Below the pieces are notes generated by a model. The model was not told the DNA's origin. It saw only the letters and a list, made by a program, of their open reading frames with translations, and did no database searches. This document shows, piece after piece, positions 1 through 6,787 of a DNA stretch of 15,986 nucleotides (the stretch's first letter is position 1; the number at the start of each line of letters is the position of its first letter). The DNA comes from Anaerolineales bacterium (GTDB taxonomy: Bacteria; Chloroflexota; Anaerolineae; Anaerolineales; UBA4823): the NCBI GenBank assembly GCA_016932955.1, contig JAFGBV010000078.1, positions 1-15,986 on the forward strand, in the 5' to 3' direction. The translations under genes and the position numbers were made by a program.

Positions 1-65
1 CCGGCAGCCATTGCACTCGTGATTTTGAGAAAGTCACGACGGGTGATCGCGTAATTCCTGGACAT
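1..65 (-). CDS. Partial Tat-exported protein (N-terminus only)
   Basis: A start ATG at 65-63 opens a frame that remains open to the left edge. It encodes about 21 residues reading MSRNYAITRRDFLKITSAMA. This contains a textbook twin-arginine motif (T-R-R-D-F-L-K) followed by the beginning of a small hydrophobic stretch, so the product is probably folded in the cytoplasm and exported by the Tat pathway. A GAGG Shine-Dalgarno sequence lies about 8 nt upstream. The start lies inside the last 32 nt of the alpha/beta hydrolase gene in another frame, so the two are likely translationally coupled. Tat leaders of this form are common on molybdopterin, Fe-S and other cofactor-binding enzymes, but nothing here identifies the mature protein. 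Confidence 0.72.
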   Translation of the reverse strand, partial: MSRNYAITRRDFLKITSAMAA

Positions 66-1047
66 TAATCGGTTCCTCCATAACATTAAGAGTCTGCTTG
101 AAGAAGTTTACCACTTTTTTCTGATACGCTTTCACATCGTAAAAATATCCCGCCGCGTGGCGCGCCTTGGGAATTTCCCACAAGGTAACGAGGTCTCCGA
201 TGGCCTTGCTGAATACCCGCCCAAACTTATGCTCCAGGCCTGTTCCGGTGGTAATAAGCAGAACCGGGCGCCCAAAGCGCCTGAGCGCGGAGGTGGTGCT
301 TTCGGGGTTCGAAACGCCGCTCATGAAATCATACAGCTTATAATAAATCCAGTTGATGGGAGTATACATGCGGCGCAGCAGTGTCATCGGTGGGTTGCCA
401 TGATCTTTTAAGCTCATGGATCCCAATCCCTCCAGCACAACGGCGCGGATGTTTTCGCCCTCCACGGCACCGCGCAGCACGCACTGCGCCCCGAGAGAAA
501 TGCCCAGGGCGCCGATCTTATCAGCATCGACATCCTCCCGGCTGAGCAGGTAGTCGACCGCGCCAAGCACATCATTGGCCTCCTGTATACCGCCGGTGCA
601 CAGATCGCCCTGGCTGCTGCCATGACCGCGCAGGTCAAAGAGCAGCACTTTGAAGCCATAAGAAGCTAAAGCTGCGGCGTGGTAGATCATACTGCTGGAT
701 GAGCCGTTCAAACCGTGCACGAGGAGAATGGCCGCGCGCAGGTGTCCGGGGATGAACCAGCCAGCCAGGCGCAGACCGTCACGGCTGGTCAGGATCACCT
801 CGTTGAACGGCAGGTTAGCAGCCGCAGGGGTTAGCCCCAAGGCTGAAAAGATACGCCGCGGGTGAACGGCCGAATGGGCCAGCCATAATTGATAGGCGAT
901 ATAGATAAGCGGCACCAGCCAGATGAGCTTACCCCAGGTGATTGGCCCCCTTAAACCCAGACCGATCACCACAATGCTGAACAGAAAAACGATTGCGGTA
1001 TTGCGGTATAAAAGCCATTTTTCTCTGCGGCGGCTGATGGTGGGCAT
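34..1047 (-). CDS. Membrane-anchored alpha/beta hydrolase
   Basis: The 337-aa protein has two probable N-terminal membrane helices (about residues 15-33 and 38-57), then a serine hydrolase fold. The oxyanion-region motif LLVHGLNG is at 108-115, the RGHGSS strand-turn at 140-145, and the nucleophile elbow GISLGA puts the catalytic serine at 184. His297 in the RHAAGYF segment is the likely catalytic histidine. The strand that usually carries the acid (PVLLITTGTG, 261-270) has no Asp; Glu272 may take its place. It resembles the 'alpha/beta hydrolase of unknown substrate' group related to BAAT/dienelactone-hydrolase-like enzymes. The ATG at 1047 has an AAGGA ribosome site 4-5 nt upstream. It lies 107 nt downstream of the amidase gene on the same strand and overlaps the Tat-protein start. 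Substrate unknown. Confidence 0.85.
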   Translation of the reverse strand: MPTISRRREKWLLYRNTAIVFLFSIVVIGLGLRGPITWGKLIWLVPLIYIAYQLWLAHSAVHPRRIFSALGLTPAAANLPFNEVILTSRDGLRLAGWFIPGHLRAAILLVHGLNGSSSSMIYHAAALASYGFKVLLFDLRGHGSSQGDLCTGGIQEANDVLGAVDYLLSREDVDADKIGALGISLGAQCVLRGAVEGENIRAVVLEGLGSMSLKDHGNPPMTLLRRMYTPINWIYYKLYDFMSGVSNPESTTSALRRFGRPVLLITTGTGLEHKFGRVFSKAIGDLVTLWEIPKARHAAGYFYDVKAYQKKVVNFFKQTLNVMEEPINVQELRDHPS

Positions 1048-1154
1048 CTTTCCTTCCTGTTCAGATTTTCAATCCGGCGATGGGGAATACTCTCAAATGT
1101 CGGAAAAAATCCCCTGAATTCCTGCAATGAATACTAATTCATGGAGGGCCGGGT
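1048..1154. other. Intergenic gap with small palindrome
   Basis: This 107-nt gap separates the amidase stop from the hydrolase start. It contains one perfect 6-bp inverted repeat with a 4-nt loop (1127-1132 with 1137-1142). No T-run follows it, so it is not a convincing terminator. I see no clear -35/-10 pair for the hydrolase; read-through from the amidase is the simplest reading. Confidence 0.4.
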
Positions 1155-2414
1155 TCACGGGATGCTCTCCTGAGCAAAGCTCAGGGTTGCCTGCAATAGA
1201 ACATTTGCACCGTTGATGCAATCTTCCCACTCGCTGAATTCACGCGGGGCATGGCTGGCGCCTCCTATGGAGGGAATGAAGATCATCCCCGCCGAACACA
1301 GGCCTGCCAGGGATTGGGCGTCGTGCCCCGCGCCGGAAGGCAGGGCGATATGCCGCAAGCTCAGGGTCTCAGTAGCCTGGGAAATCGCCTGCTGCATGGT
1401 CTTGCTCATCAGCGCAGGCTGGTGTTTGCCCAGAGGTGTAATCTCCAACCCTAGTCCAAACCGCTGCGCCTCTGCCTGGGCGCACGCCAAGAGTACCGCT
1501 TCCATCTGGTCGAAGATAGCGGCATCCGCGGCGCGAAACTCCAGGGACAGCACGGCCCGTTCGGGCACGATATTATAAGCCCCCGGTTCCAGCTTGAGCG
1601 CGCCCACATTGACGGTGCAGTCGGGGAATTGCTCCATCACCACCTGCCGCGCAGCCAGTGTGAATGCGCTGGCGCCCAGGGCAGCGTCCAGACGGTCATC
1701 CAGCGGGGTTGTACCGGCATGGTCAGCGCGTCCAGTGAAGATGAGACGGTAGGAGGCAATGCCGACGATGCTGGTCACATTGCCGATCTGTGCATTGGCT
1801 TGCAGCAGGCGCCTACCCTGCTCGATGTGCAGCTCCAGGTAACCGGCCAGGGTTTGTGGATCGCGCCGGGCGAGAAATAAGCCGTTTTCATCCAATCCTG
1901 CGCGCTCCAGCCCGGCCAGTAATCTATCCCGCCCGCCACGAGGAGCAACCAGATCCTCACCCTTGAGTTGGCCTGCCAGCGCCGCACTGCCCAGCAAACC
2001 GAACAGGGTACCCTCCTCATCGGTGAAGTCGATCGCCTCTAGGTTGAAACGCAGCCTCAGTCGGTGCTGTTTCACAGTACGCAGAACTTCCAGCGCAGCC
2101 AGCACGCCCAATGCCCCATCGTAGCGCCCGCCCTTGGGCACCGAGTCCAGGTGCGAGCCTAGCAGCAGGCTGGGTTGATCTTCTTCTGCACAGGCCAGGC
2201 AAGCCATGTGGTTGCCTGCCCCATCCTCGCGGAACATCAGCTCTGCCTCAAGAATGCGTTGGCAGAACCAGTGGCGGGCAGCCAGGTGCGCCTCGCTGAA
2301 AGTTGGCCGGTCCACACCGCCCTCTGCAGTTGCGCCAATCTGCGCCAGGGCTTGAAAATCATCCTTGAAGCGTTGTGCGTTGATGCGGAGGTGTGTGAAT
2401 TCTAACCTGTTCAA
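1155..2414 (-). CDS. M20-family amidase, hydantoinase/carbamoylase type
   Basis: The 419-aa protein matches the Zn/Mn-dependent M20 group that contains N-carbamoyl-L-amino-acid hydrolase, beta-ureidopropionase and allantoate amidohydrolase. Metal ligands are visible in order: His88 in GSHLDSVPKGG, Asp99 in GGRYDG, Glu133/Glu134 in FTDEEG, His196 in LELHIEQG and His388 near the C-terminus in GASHAPREFS. The lid/dimerisation domain lies between, with DHAGTTP at 231-237. It hydrolyses a carbamoyl or ureido amide bond, releasing ammonia and CO2 and leaving an amino acid; the exact substrate cannot be told from sequence. The start is TTG at 2414, overlapping the upstream stop as TTGA, with a GGAGG ribosome site 4 nt before it. 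Length is normal for the family. No hydantoinase or purine-catabolism gene is adjacent. Confidence 0.9.
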   Translation of the reverse strand: MNRLEFTHLRINAQRFKDDFQALAQIGATAEGGVDRPTFSEAHLAARHWFCQRILEAELMFREDGAGNHMACLACAEEDQPSLLLGSHLDSVPKGGRYDGALGVLAALEVLRTVKQHRLRLRFNLEAIDFTDEEGTLFGLLGSAALAGQLKGEDLVAPRGGRDRLLAGLERAGLDENGLFLARRDPQTLAGYLELHIEQGRRLLQANAQIGNVTSIVGIASYRLIFTGRADHAGTTPLDDRLDAALGASAFTLAARQVVMEQFPDCTVNVGALKLEPGAYNIVPERAVLSLEFRAADAAIFDQMEAVLLACAQAEAQRFGLGLEITPLGKHQPALMSKTMQQAISQATETLSLRHIALPSGAGHDAQSLAGLCSAGMIFIPSIGGASHAPREFSEWEDCINGANVLLQATLSFAQESIP

Positions 2415-3244
2415 TTGGCCTCCACTTGTTCGTCTGCTGCGGGCGCTGCCACAGCGGGTTGTTCAGCGCCCCACTCGAGCACCTCGATCGGTGAGAAGGG
2501 AAACACCCGGTCACCCCTCTGGTTGTCATAGCGCACGCGGATCACGTTGCCGGGCTGCACTTTGTGCAGCGATTTTTCCCGCAGCAGGATCGGCTCTTCG
2601 TCGCGAAAGGCGGGCAGGCTGCCTGAAGCGGGTTGCACATCCATCAGCAGCAGCACGAATACAACTTCTTTGCCTATCTCGGTACGGATCACGGCGGTCT
2701 TGAGGATTTTTGCGCGCCCCTCGGGACCCCAATTGGCGACAAGGGTGGATTTGAATTTGGGCAGCAGCCATTTCACACGCTCGTAGAGCATGACCCCGAA
2801 GAATCCAGCCAGCAAGAAGAACCAGTTTGTGCCCTTGGTTAGCTGGATGATGCTGACAACCAGCCCTGCCATGAGGATGATGATGATCGCCGCGGTCAGC
2901 AAGATACCTTTCATATTCAGTGGCACCTGGTGAGTCAGCTTGAGCACCAGCCTGGTGCTGATCTGGTTTATGGCGGCCTCGGCTTCCTGCTTTGACATGC
3001 CGGAGCTCTCTTGGTAGCAAGCAATTGCCTCCTGGCGTTTACCATCCACCACCAGTTGTTTGACGTGTTCCGTTGTTTCTTTGGATAGTTCCTGTACGGT
3101 ATGGATTGTCGTTGCGCTGCCTTGCGCTGTAGCCTGATCGATACGCACGCTGGAGTCACAGTACAGGCAAACAGCCAGGGTCTGCCCGTTGCTGACATGC
3201 AGGGGGGCCCCGCAGCTGGGGCATTGGATACTGTCGGCAATCAT
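2411..3244 (-). CDS. Zinc-ribbon membrane protein, unknown function
   Basis: The 277-aa protein begins with a zinc ribbon (Cys8, Cys11, Cys26, Cys29 in a CPSC...CLYC arrangement). A short helical segment follows at about 64-95 (GKRQEAIACYQESSGMSKQE) that resembles the C-terminal motif of ribosomal protein L7/L12 (GKKIEAIKLYREATGLGLKE-type), a motif seen in several uncharacterised membrane proteins. Two adjacent transmembrane helices lie at about 113-135 and 141-160. The C-terminal domain (170-257) is predicted beta-rich and may resemble an OB/SH3-like barrel, and the tail is Ala/Glu-rich. It is probably a cytoplasmic-membrane protein with both soluble parts inside. Its ATG overlaps the stop of the Mut7-C gene (ATGA) and its stop overlaps the TTG of the amidase, so all three are coupled. 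Function unknown. Confidence 0.75.
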   Translation of the reverse strand: MIADSIQCPSCGAPLHVSNGQTLAVCLYCDSSVRIDQATAQGSATTIHTVQELSKETTEHVKQLVVDGKRQEAIACYQESSGMSKQEAEAAINQISTRLVLKLTHQVPLNMKGILLTAAIIIILMAGLVVSIIQLTKGTNWFFLLAGFFGVMLYERVKWLLPKFKSTLVANWGPEGRAKILKTAVIRTEIGKEVVFVLLLMDVQPASGSLPAFRDEEPILLREKSLHKVQPGNVIRVRYDNQRGDRVFPFSPIEVLEWGAEQPAVAAPAADEQVEAN

Positions 3245-3969
3245 CGTTTATGATTCTCCTCTTTTGCCTTGATCATGCTGTTTATTTGCTCCAGCATGCG
3301 ATCGTAGTGCGACCCTTTCCAGTACACTTGGCCGCAGGCGCTGCAGCGGCGAAACTCATCAAAATAGCGCTTAGTCAACGGTTTGAGTTGGTCGAGCACT
3401 GCTGATTTGCTGACCACTTCCAGGGGGGCGTTGCAGCGCAGACAGCGATGGAGGGGGCGCACCTGGGCAAATAAGTTGAAGCGTTGCAGCACCTCGATTA
3501 CCTGTTGGCGAGGATCGAGGCAGGGTACGCAGTAGCCGTTGGTAACTTGCTTGCGCATCAGCAGGCGCCGGTCACGCGTGAGCAGAATGCGCCCATCTTG
3601 GTCGGCGATCTGCGCTAGCGTTTCATCTTCATAATCATTGCAGTAGAGGCTGTCAAAGCCCAGCATACGCAGGTAAATCGCCAGCCGCCCCAGGTGCCCA
3701 TCGAGCACAAAGCGCGCATTCTCCAGTGGTTGGGCCGCCTGTATGGGATAGACATCCACATAGTCGCCATCCCGCATGCGCCGTGCCAGCTCAGATACTT
3801 GGCCATTCACCAGCACCTGCCCGATCTCTGTGTGTGGAATGCCTACCGATTCAATCAGGTGTTTGAGTGACTGGTGGGGTGAGAAGATCAGCGGAAAGGC
3901 TACGCCTCGTCTGGAACGGCTCAGAAAATTGCTGAGCGCGCCATGAAAATTAAACCAGGCAGTAATCAT
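3241..3969 (-). CDS. Mut7-C ubiquitin/RNase-domain protein
   Basis: The 242-aa protein has the two-domain architecture of the Mut7-C family. The N-terminal 1-80 is a ThiS/MoaD-like ubiquitin fold (QVLVNGQVSE, then GDYVDVYP). Residues 86-240 match the Mut7-C RNase domain, a PIN-like fold: FVLDGHLGRLAIYLRMLGFD with Asp90, the D-E-T-L acidic segment near 115, and LLTRDRRLL with Asp133. A zinc site is formed by Cys176/Cys179 (RCLRCN) and Cys209/Cys212 (RCSACG), followed by the conserved VYWKGSH. The family is predicted to bind or cleave RNA, but bacterial members are little studied and no substrate can be named. Start ATG at 3969 has only a weak ribosome site; it follows the thioesterase stop by 48 nt. 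Its stop overlaps the next start. Confidence 0.88.
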   Translation of the reverse strand: MITAWFNFHGALSNFLSRSRRGVAFPLIFSPHQSLKHLIESVGIPHTEIGQVLVNGQVSELARRMRDGDYVDVYPIQAAQPLENARFVLDGHLGRLAIYLRMLGFDSLYCNDYEDETLAQIADQDGRILLTRDRRLLMRKQVTNGYCVPCLDPRQQVIEVLQRFNLFAQVRPLHRCLRCNAPLEVVSKSAVLDQLKPLTKRYFDEFRRCSACGQVYWKGSHYDRMLEQINSMIKAKEENHKR

Positions 3970-4017
3970 AAGGATTACCAGGGAGGCTGAAAGCCTTTCC
4001 GTTGATAGCAGAAAGGG

Positions 4018-4491
4018 TTATTCATCCGCTAGCAACTGAGGCGGTGCCTGCACGGTCACCACCTCGCCGCGAGCAGTTATTTCCCCGTTCGCTGAAAGAT
4101 CCGTCTCAACGATCACCTTGCGTCCTTTGATCTCTTTGATGCGGCTGCGCATGTGCAGGGGCACACCCAGGGGAGTGGGTTTCAGGTAATCCACCTTCAA
4201 TGAGGCGGTTACGAAGCGGAAGGGCGGCAGAGTATCCATACCCCTTTCCTCGACCCGGTACATGGCCGCGGCAGCCGCACCTGTACTGTGGCAGTCGATC
4301 AGCGAAGCAATCAACCCGCCGTACACGTAGCCCGGCACCGCGCTGTGCTGTGGGCGGGGGGTGTAAGTGCAGATGATCTCATCTCCATCCCAGTAACTTT
4401 TAATCTGCAACCCATCCTTATTCAAACGCCCGCATCCATAGCACCACGCAGCCTTTCCGGTGTAATAATCTTGGATAGCTTTCTCGCTCAT
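4018..4491 (-). CDS. PaaI-type hotdog thioesterase
   Basis: The 157-aa protein has the single hotdog fold of the PaaI/YiiD-like acyl-CoA thioesterase group. Visible features are the N-terminal CYGCGRLNKDGL (17-28) that begins many of these proteins, and the helix GYVYGGLIASLIDCHSTGA (54-72). In that helix the Gly-Gly and Asp66/His68 positions form the active-site region. The strand pair SLKVDYLKPTPLG (97-109) follows, as expected. The likely reaction is hydrolysis of a fatty-acyl or aromatic-acyl CoA thioester in the cytoplasm, as a homodimer or tetramer; substrate unknown. The ATG overlaps the TGA of the 77-aa gene upstream (ATGA), and GGAG lies about 7 nt before it. Confidence 0.87.
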   Translation of the reverse strand: MSEKAIQDYYTGKAAWCYGCGRLNKDGLQIKSYWDGDEIICTYTPRPQHSAVPGYVYGGLIASLIDCHSTGAAAAAMYRVEERGMDTLPPFRFVTASLKVDYLKPTPLGVPLHMRSRIKEIKGRKVIVETDLSANGEITARGEVVTVQAPPQLLADE

Positions 4492-4721
4492 TCTCGTTCT
4501 CCAATCTCCTTTGCAGCATTTTCCACGATTTCAAATCCTTGGGTGATCAAATCTGCCATCCTGATAGGCTGAGGCTGGCCTTGCTCTGACTGTTCAATGC
4601 AGCGCAGCAGCGTGCCCCGCAGCCCGCTAGCCTTGTGCGCCCAGCGAGAATCCGCAGAAAGCCTCTCCAGGCGGGCTGCCAGTAGACGCGCCAGTGCGAG
4701 CATCTTTCCTTCTTCCATCAT
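4488..4721 (-). CDS. Small helical protein of unknown function
   Basis: This is a short gene wedged between the PPOX protein and the thioesterase. I place the start at the first of two adjacent ATGs, 5 nt after the PPOX stop, giving 77 aa. A further ATG at 4703 has a better ribosome site (AAGGA 4 nt away) and would give 71 aa. The frame stays open upstream to 4790, but that part lies inside the PPOX gene and is unlikely to be used. The product is predicted all-helical with alternating basic and hydrophobic residues (ARLLAARLERLSAD), no cysteines that pair, and no membrane segment. The ATGA overlap with the thioesterase and the tight packing argue that it is real. Not recognised. Confidence 0.6.
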   Translation of the reverse strand: MMEEGKMLALARLLAARLERLSADSRWAHKASGLRGTLLRCIEQSEQGQPQPIRMADLITQGFEIVENAAKEIGERE

Positions 4722-4726
4722 CCAAT

Positions 4727-5164
4727 CTACCAATGGTAGGTTTTTTGGGGTTTCAGCCGCACCAGCGTATTCTCCGGGTCCACGCTCCATGATTGTGGCT
4801 CGGCAGCCAGCACGCCTTCAGGTCCCATATATTTAGTGTAGATGCGGATCGACATTTCCTGCACCAACTGGCGCGGCTCGGTCACGAGCTCTGCTTTGCC
4901 CTCCAGCAACAGGGCTTGCAAGCGCCCGTTTTGTGGGTCCTTGGGCTCGATCAGAACTGCGCAGCGTTGATTGGACTTCAGGTCCTTTACCTTGCGCGTG
5001 CTGTCGAAGGCGCTGATCCAGATGCTTTCCCCATCCCACAGAAACCATACCGGGACGATATGCGGCTGGCAGGTTTTGCCATTGCTTGTTCCCAGGCGAG
5101 CCAGCACGGGCTCTTCCAGTAATTCGGCGATTTGTGCCTGTTTGGCGGCATCATTCTCTGGCAT
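4727..5164 (-). CDS. PPOX-class split-barrel flavoprotein
   Basis: The 145-aa protein has the length and pattern of the pyridoxamine-5'-phosphate-oxidase-like FMN/F420-binding split barrel: LARLGTSNGKTCQPHIVPVWFLWDG (21-45), then IWISAFDSTRKVKDLKSNQ (48-66), where the T-R-K-V segment normally contacts the cofactor phosphate, then AVLIE (69-73). Many short members with this layout are F420- or FMN-dependent reductases or haem/biliverdin-binding proteins; sequence alone does not decide the cofactor. The ATG at 5164 is preceded by GAGGT 4 nt away. It sits 23 nt after the methyltransferase and 5 nt before the 77-aa gene, in the same transcriptional run. Confidence 0.83.
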   Translation of the reverse strand: MPENDAAKQAQIAELLEEPVLARLGTSNGKTCQPHIVPVWFLWDGESIWISAFDSTRKVKDLKSNQRCAVLIEPKDPQNGRLQALLLEGKAELVTEPRQLVQEMSIRIYTKYMGPEGVLAAEPQSWSVDPENTLVRLKPQKTYHW

Positions 5165-5187
5165 AAAACCTCACACGATAAAAGATT

Positions 5188-6015
5188 TTAGATCTTTTTC
5201 ATCACGCAAATGATATGGGTACCCATATCCAGGCATCCCGGGTTTGCTGAGGCTTCCCGTTCCATATCCAGAAAGGCCTCCCAACGGCGTGCATCCGGGC
5301 GCACCTCTTTCAGCGCTTCATCCCACACTGGAGAAAGACAATAGGAAGCAGAAATACCTAGCATCTCCAGCCCTGCCCCGTTCAGCCACGCTTGCAGCTC
5401 GCTGGAGCGGAACAGGTGCATGTAATTTCCACCGCGCGGCATGGTTTGAGGCGACAAGTCTCCACTGGCTACGATCCTGGCGTTGGTTTCTGGTGCAATA
5501 TCCAGCACGCCGCGCAGGTGGCGGTGCACGGTGCCCCACAGCGACATGACACTCAGCAGGAGCAGCCCGCCCGGTTTAAGTACGCGCAGGCATTCTTGCA
5601 GCGCCAGGTCGCGCCGGTCGAGCACATAACTGAGCGGCCCCCCATAGGCTACCACGGCGTCAAAAGACTCGTCAGCTAGCTGGCTGAGATTACAAATATC
5701 CATTTCCTGCCAGGCTTCCACTGCATTGGCAAAGCCCAGTTCTGCTGCAAGGCGGCGGTTGAGCTCCAGTTGAACTGGGGAGATATCTGCAACAAGAATC
5801 TGGGTGCCAATTTGGGCGAGAATCTGGGTAAAGCGCCCCGCCCCTGCGCCGATCTCCAGCACTCGCCAACGGGGGCGGATATGCTGCTGGAGATAGTAAG
5901 CATGGATGTACAGACTCACTTCGTCCACAGGCGTGGCAACCAACCGGCTCCACTCTCGCTCAGCATACTCGTCGAAATGGCGGGTTATTTGTTCGGGGTC
6001 ATAACCGGAAATCAT
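5188..6015 (-). CDS. Class I SAM-dependent methyltransferase
   Basis: The 275-aa protein is a Rossmann-fold methyltransferase. Motif I is VLEIGAGAGRF at 52-62 and the acidic end of strand 2 is Asp77 (VADISP). Asp106 in EMDICNL is the adenine-contact region, FDAVVAYGG at 118-126 follows strand 4, and LRVLKPGGLLLLSV at 143-156 is the usual motif V/VI region. The C-terminal part (185-270) carries a GGNYMHLFRSSEL segment typical of UbiE/Methyltransf_11-type small-molecule enzymes. The acceptor substrate is unknown. No Shine-Dalgarno sequence precedes the ATG at 6015. Instead a promoter-like TGCTATACT ends 8 nt upstream, suggesting a leaderless mRNA. It is first in the nine-gene minus-strand run. 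Confidence 0.87.
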   Translation of the reverse strand: MISGYDPEQITRHFDEYAEREWSRLVATPVDEVSLYIHAYYLQQHIRPRWRVLEIGAGAGRFTQILAQIGTQILVADISPVQLELNRRLAAELGFANAVEAWQEMDICNLSQLADESFDAVVAYGGPLSYVLDRRDLALQECLRVLKPGGLLLLSVMSLWGTVHRHLRGVLDIAPETNARIVASGDLSPQTMPRGGNYMHLFRSSELQAWLNGAGLEMLGISASYCLSPVWDEALKEVRPDARRWEAFLDMEREASANPGCLDMGTHIICVMKKI

Positions 6016-6022
6016 ATCTTCG

Positions 6023-6031
6023 AGTATAGCA
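6023..6031 (-). promoter_or_regulatory. Extended -10 promoter of the methyltransferase run
   Basis: On the minus strand the sequence TGCTATACT is an extended -10 element (TGn followed by TATACT, 5 of 6 to consensus). No good -35 is seen at 16-18 nt. The expected start of transcription falls at about 6016-6015, on or next to the ATG. Confidence 0.5.
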
Positions 6032-6117
6032 CGAATCGCCCTGGGTGCAGTAAATGTGGCTCATGGGAGTTGTCGCAGATCCACCCCACCACCGCGAATC
6101 CCGTAGAACCGTAAATG

Positions 6118-6146
6118 TTGTTTTGTGCGCTCCCATAGCCTATGAT
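6118..6146 (+). promoter_or_regulatory. Candidate rubrerythrin promoter
   Basis: TTGTTT at 6118-6123 and TATGAT at 6141-6146 are separated by exactly 17 nt, facing the rubrerythrin gene. This would give a 5' leader of about 118 nt. The -35 matches consensus at 3 of 6 positions and the -10 at 5 of 6. I see no clear PerR/Fur-type palindrome in the 256-nt divergent gap. Confidence 0.35.
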
Positions 6147-6271
6147 GAGGATGGATGTCACCCGATAATGAGGAAGCCTGAGTCTTACCATTCGGAGTCC
6201 ATTTGTGCTTTAATTGCTCCAGGAAATTTCGCCGGCGCTGTGGAAAGCCGGAATCTCAGGAGGAGGTGGAT

Positions 6272-6769
6272 ATGTCCAAAACAATTGAAGATTTGAAAGC
6301 CGCGTTTGCAGGCGAGTCGCAGGCAAATCGCAAGTATACCTATTTTGCTGAGCAAGCTGAAGCCGAGGGGTACCCTCAGGTTGCCAAGCTGTTCCGCGCT
6401 GCTGCCCATGCCGAGGCGATCCATGCCCGCAATCACCTGAAGGCCTTGGGTGAGTTGAAAGGTACTGCCGAGAACCTGCAGTCGGCTATTGAAGGCGAGA
6501 ACTATGAAGTGGTAAGCATGTACCCTGAATTCATCCGCGATGCCGAGGCTGAGGCAAACAAAAAAGCGCTGCGCTCATTCAATTGGGCACTTGAAGTAGA
6601 GAAAGTTCACGAGGCTCTCTACCACCAGGCGTTGGCGGACCTAGGGAAGGAAACAGGCGATGCAGACTACTATGTTTGCCCGTTCTGTGGTTACACCCAT
6701 GCCGGGCCAATAACCGAGAAATGCCCGGTGTGCGGCGCGCCGCCAGAGAAATTCGAGCGCATCAGTTAG
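6272..6769 (+). CDS. Rubrerythrin
   Basis: The 165-aa protein is a classical rubrerythrin: an N-terminal four-helix diiron domain and a C-terminal rubredoxin-type FeS4 domain. Diiron ligands follow the Desulfovibrio spacing: Glu15 (GESQAN), Glu48 and His51 (HAEAIH), Glu76 and Glu79 (GENYE), Glu110 and His113 (VEKVHE). The rubredoxin cysteines are Cys136/Cys139 (CPFCGY) and Cys151/Cys154 (CPVCGA). It reduces hydrogen peroxide in the cytoplasm using electrons from rubredoxin or an NAD(P)H-linked reductase, a standard oxygen defence of anaerobes. I chose the ATG at 6272 because a strong AGGAGGAGG ends 5 nt before it and the protein then starts at the family's usual SKTIEDLKAAFAGE; the frame is open upstream to 6203 without support. 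It is the only complete plus-strand gene, convergent with the CHAT gene with an 18-nt gap. Confidence 0.97.
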   Translation: MSKTIEDLKAAFAGESQANRKYTYFAEQAEAEGYPQVAKLFRAAAHAEAIHARNHLKALGELKGTAENLQSAIEGENYEVVSMYPEFIRDAEAEANKKALRSFNWALEVEKVHEALYHQALADLGKETGDADYYVCPFCGYTHAGPITEKCPVCGAPPEKFERIS

Positions 6770-6787
6770 TTAGCATCGGTGCGCCGG

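Noticed and set aside
1127..1142. Perfect 6-bp palindrome as a terminator or operator
   Set aside because: A short AT-rich stem with no following T-run; such palindromes are expected by chance in a gap of this size.
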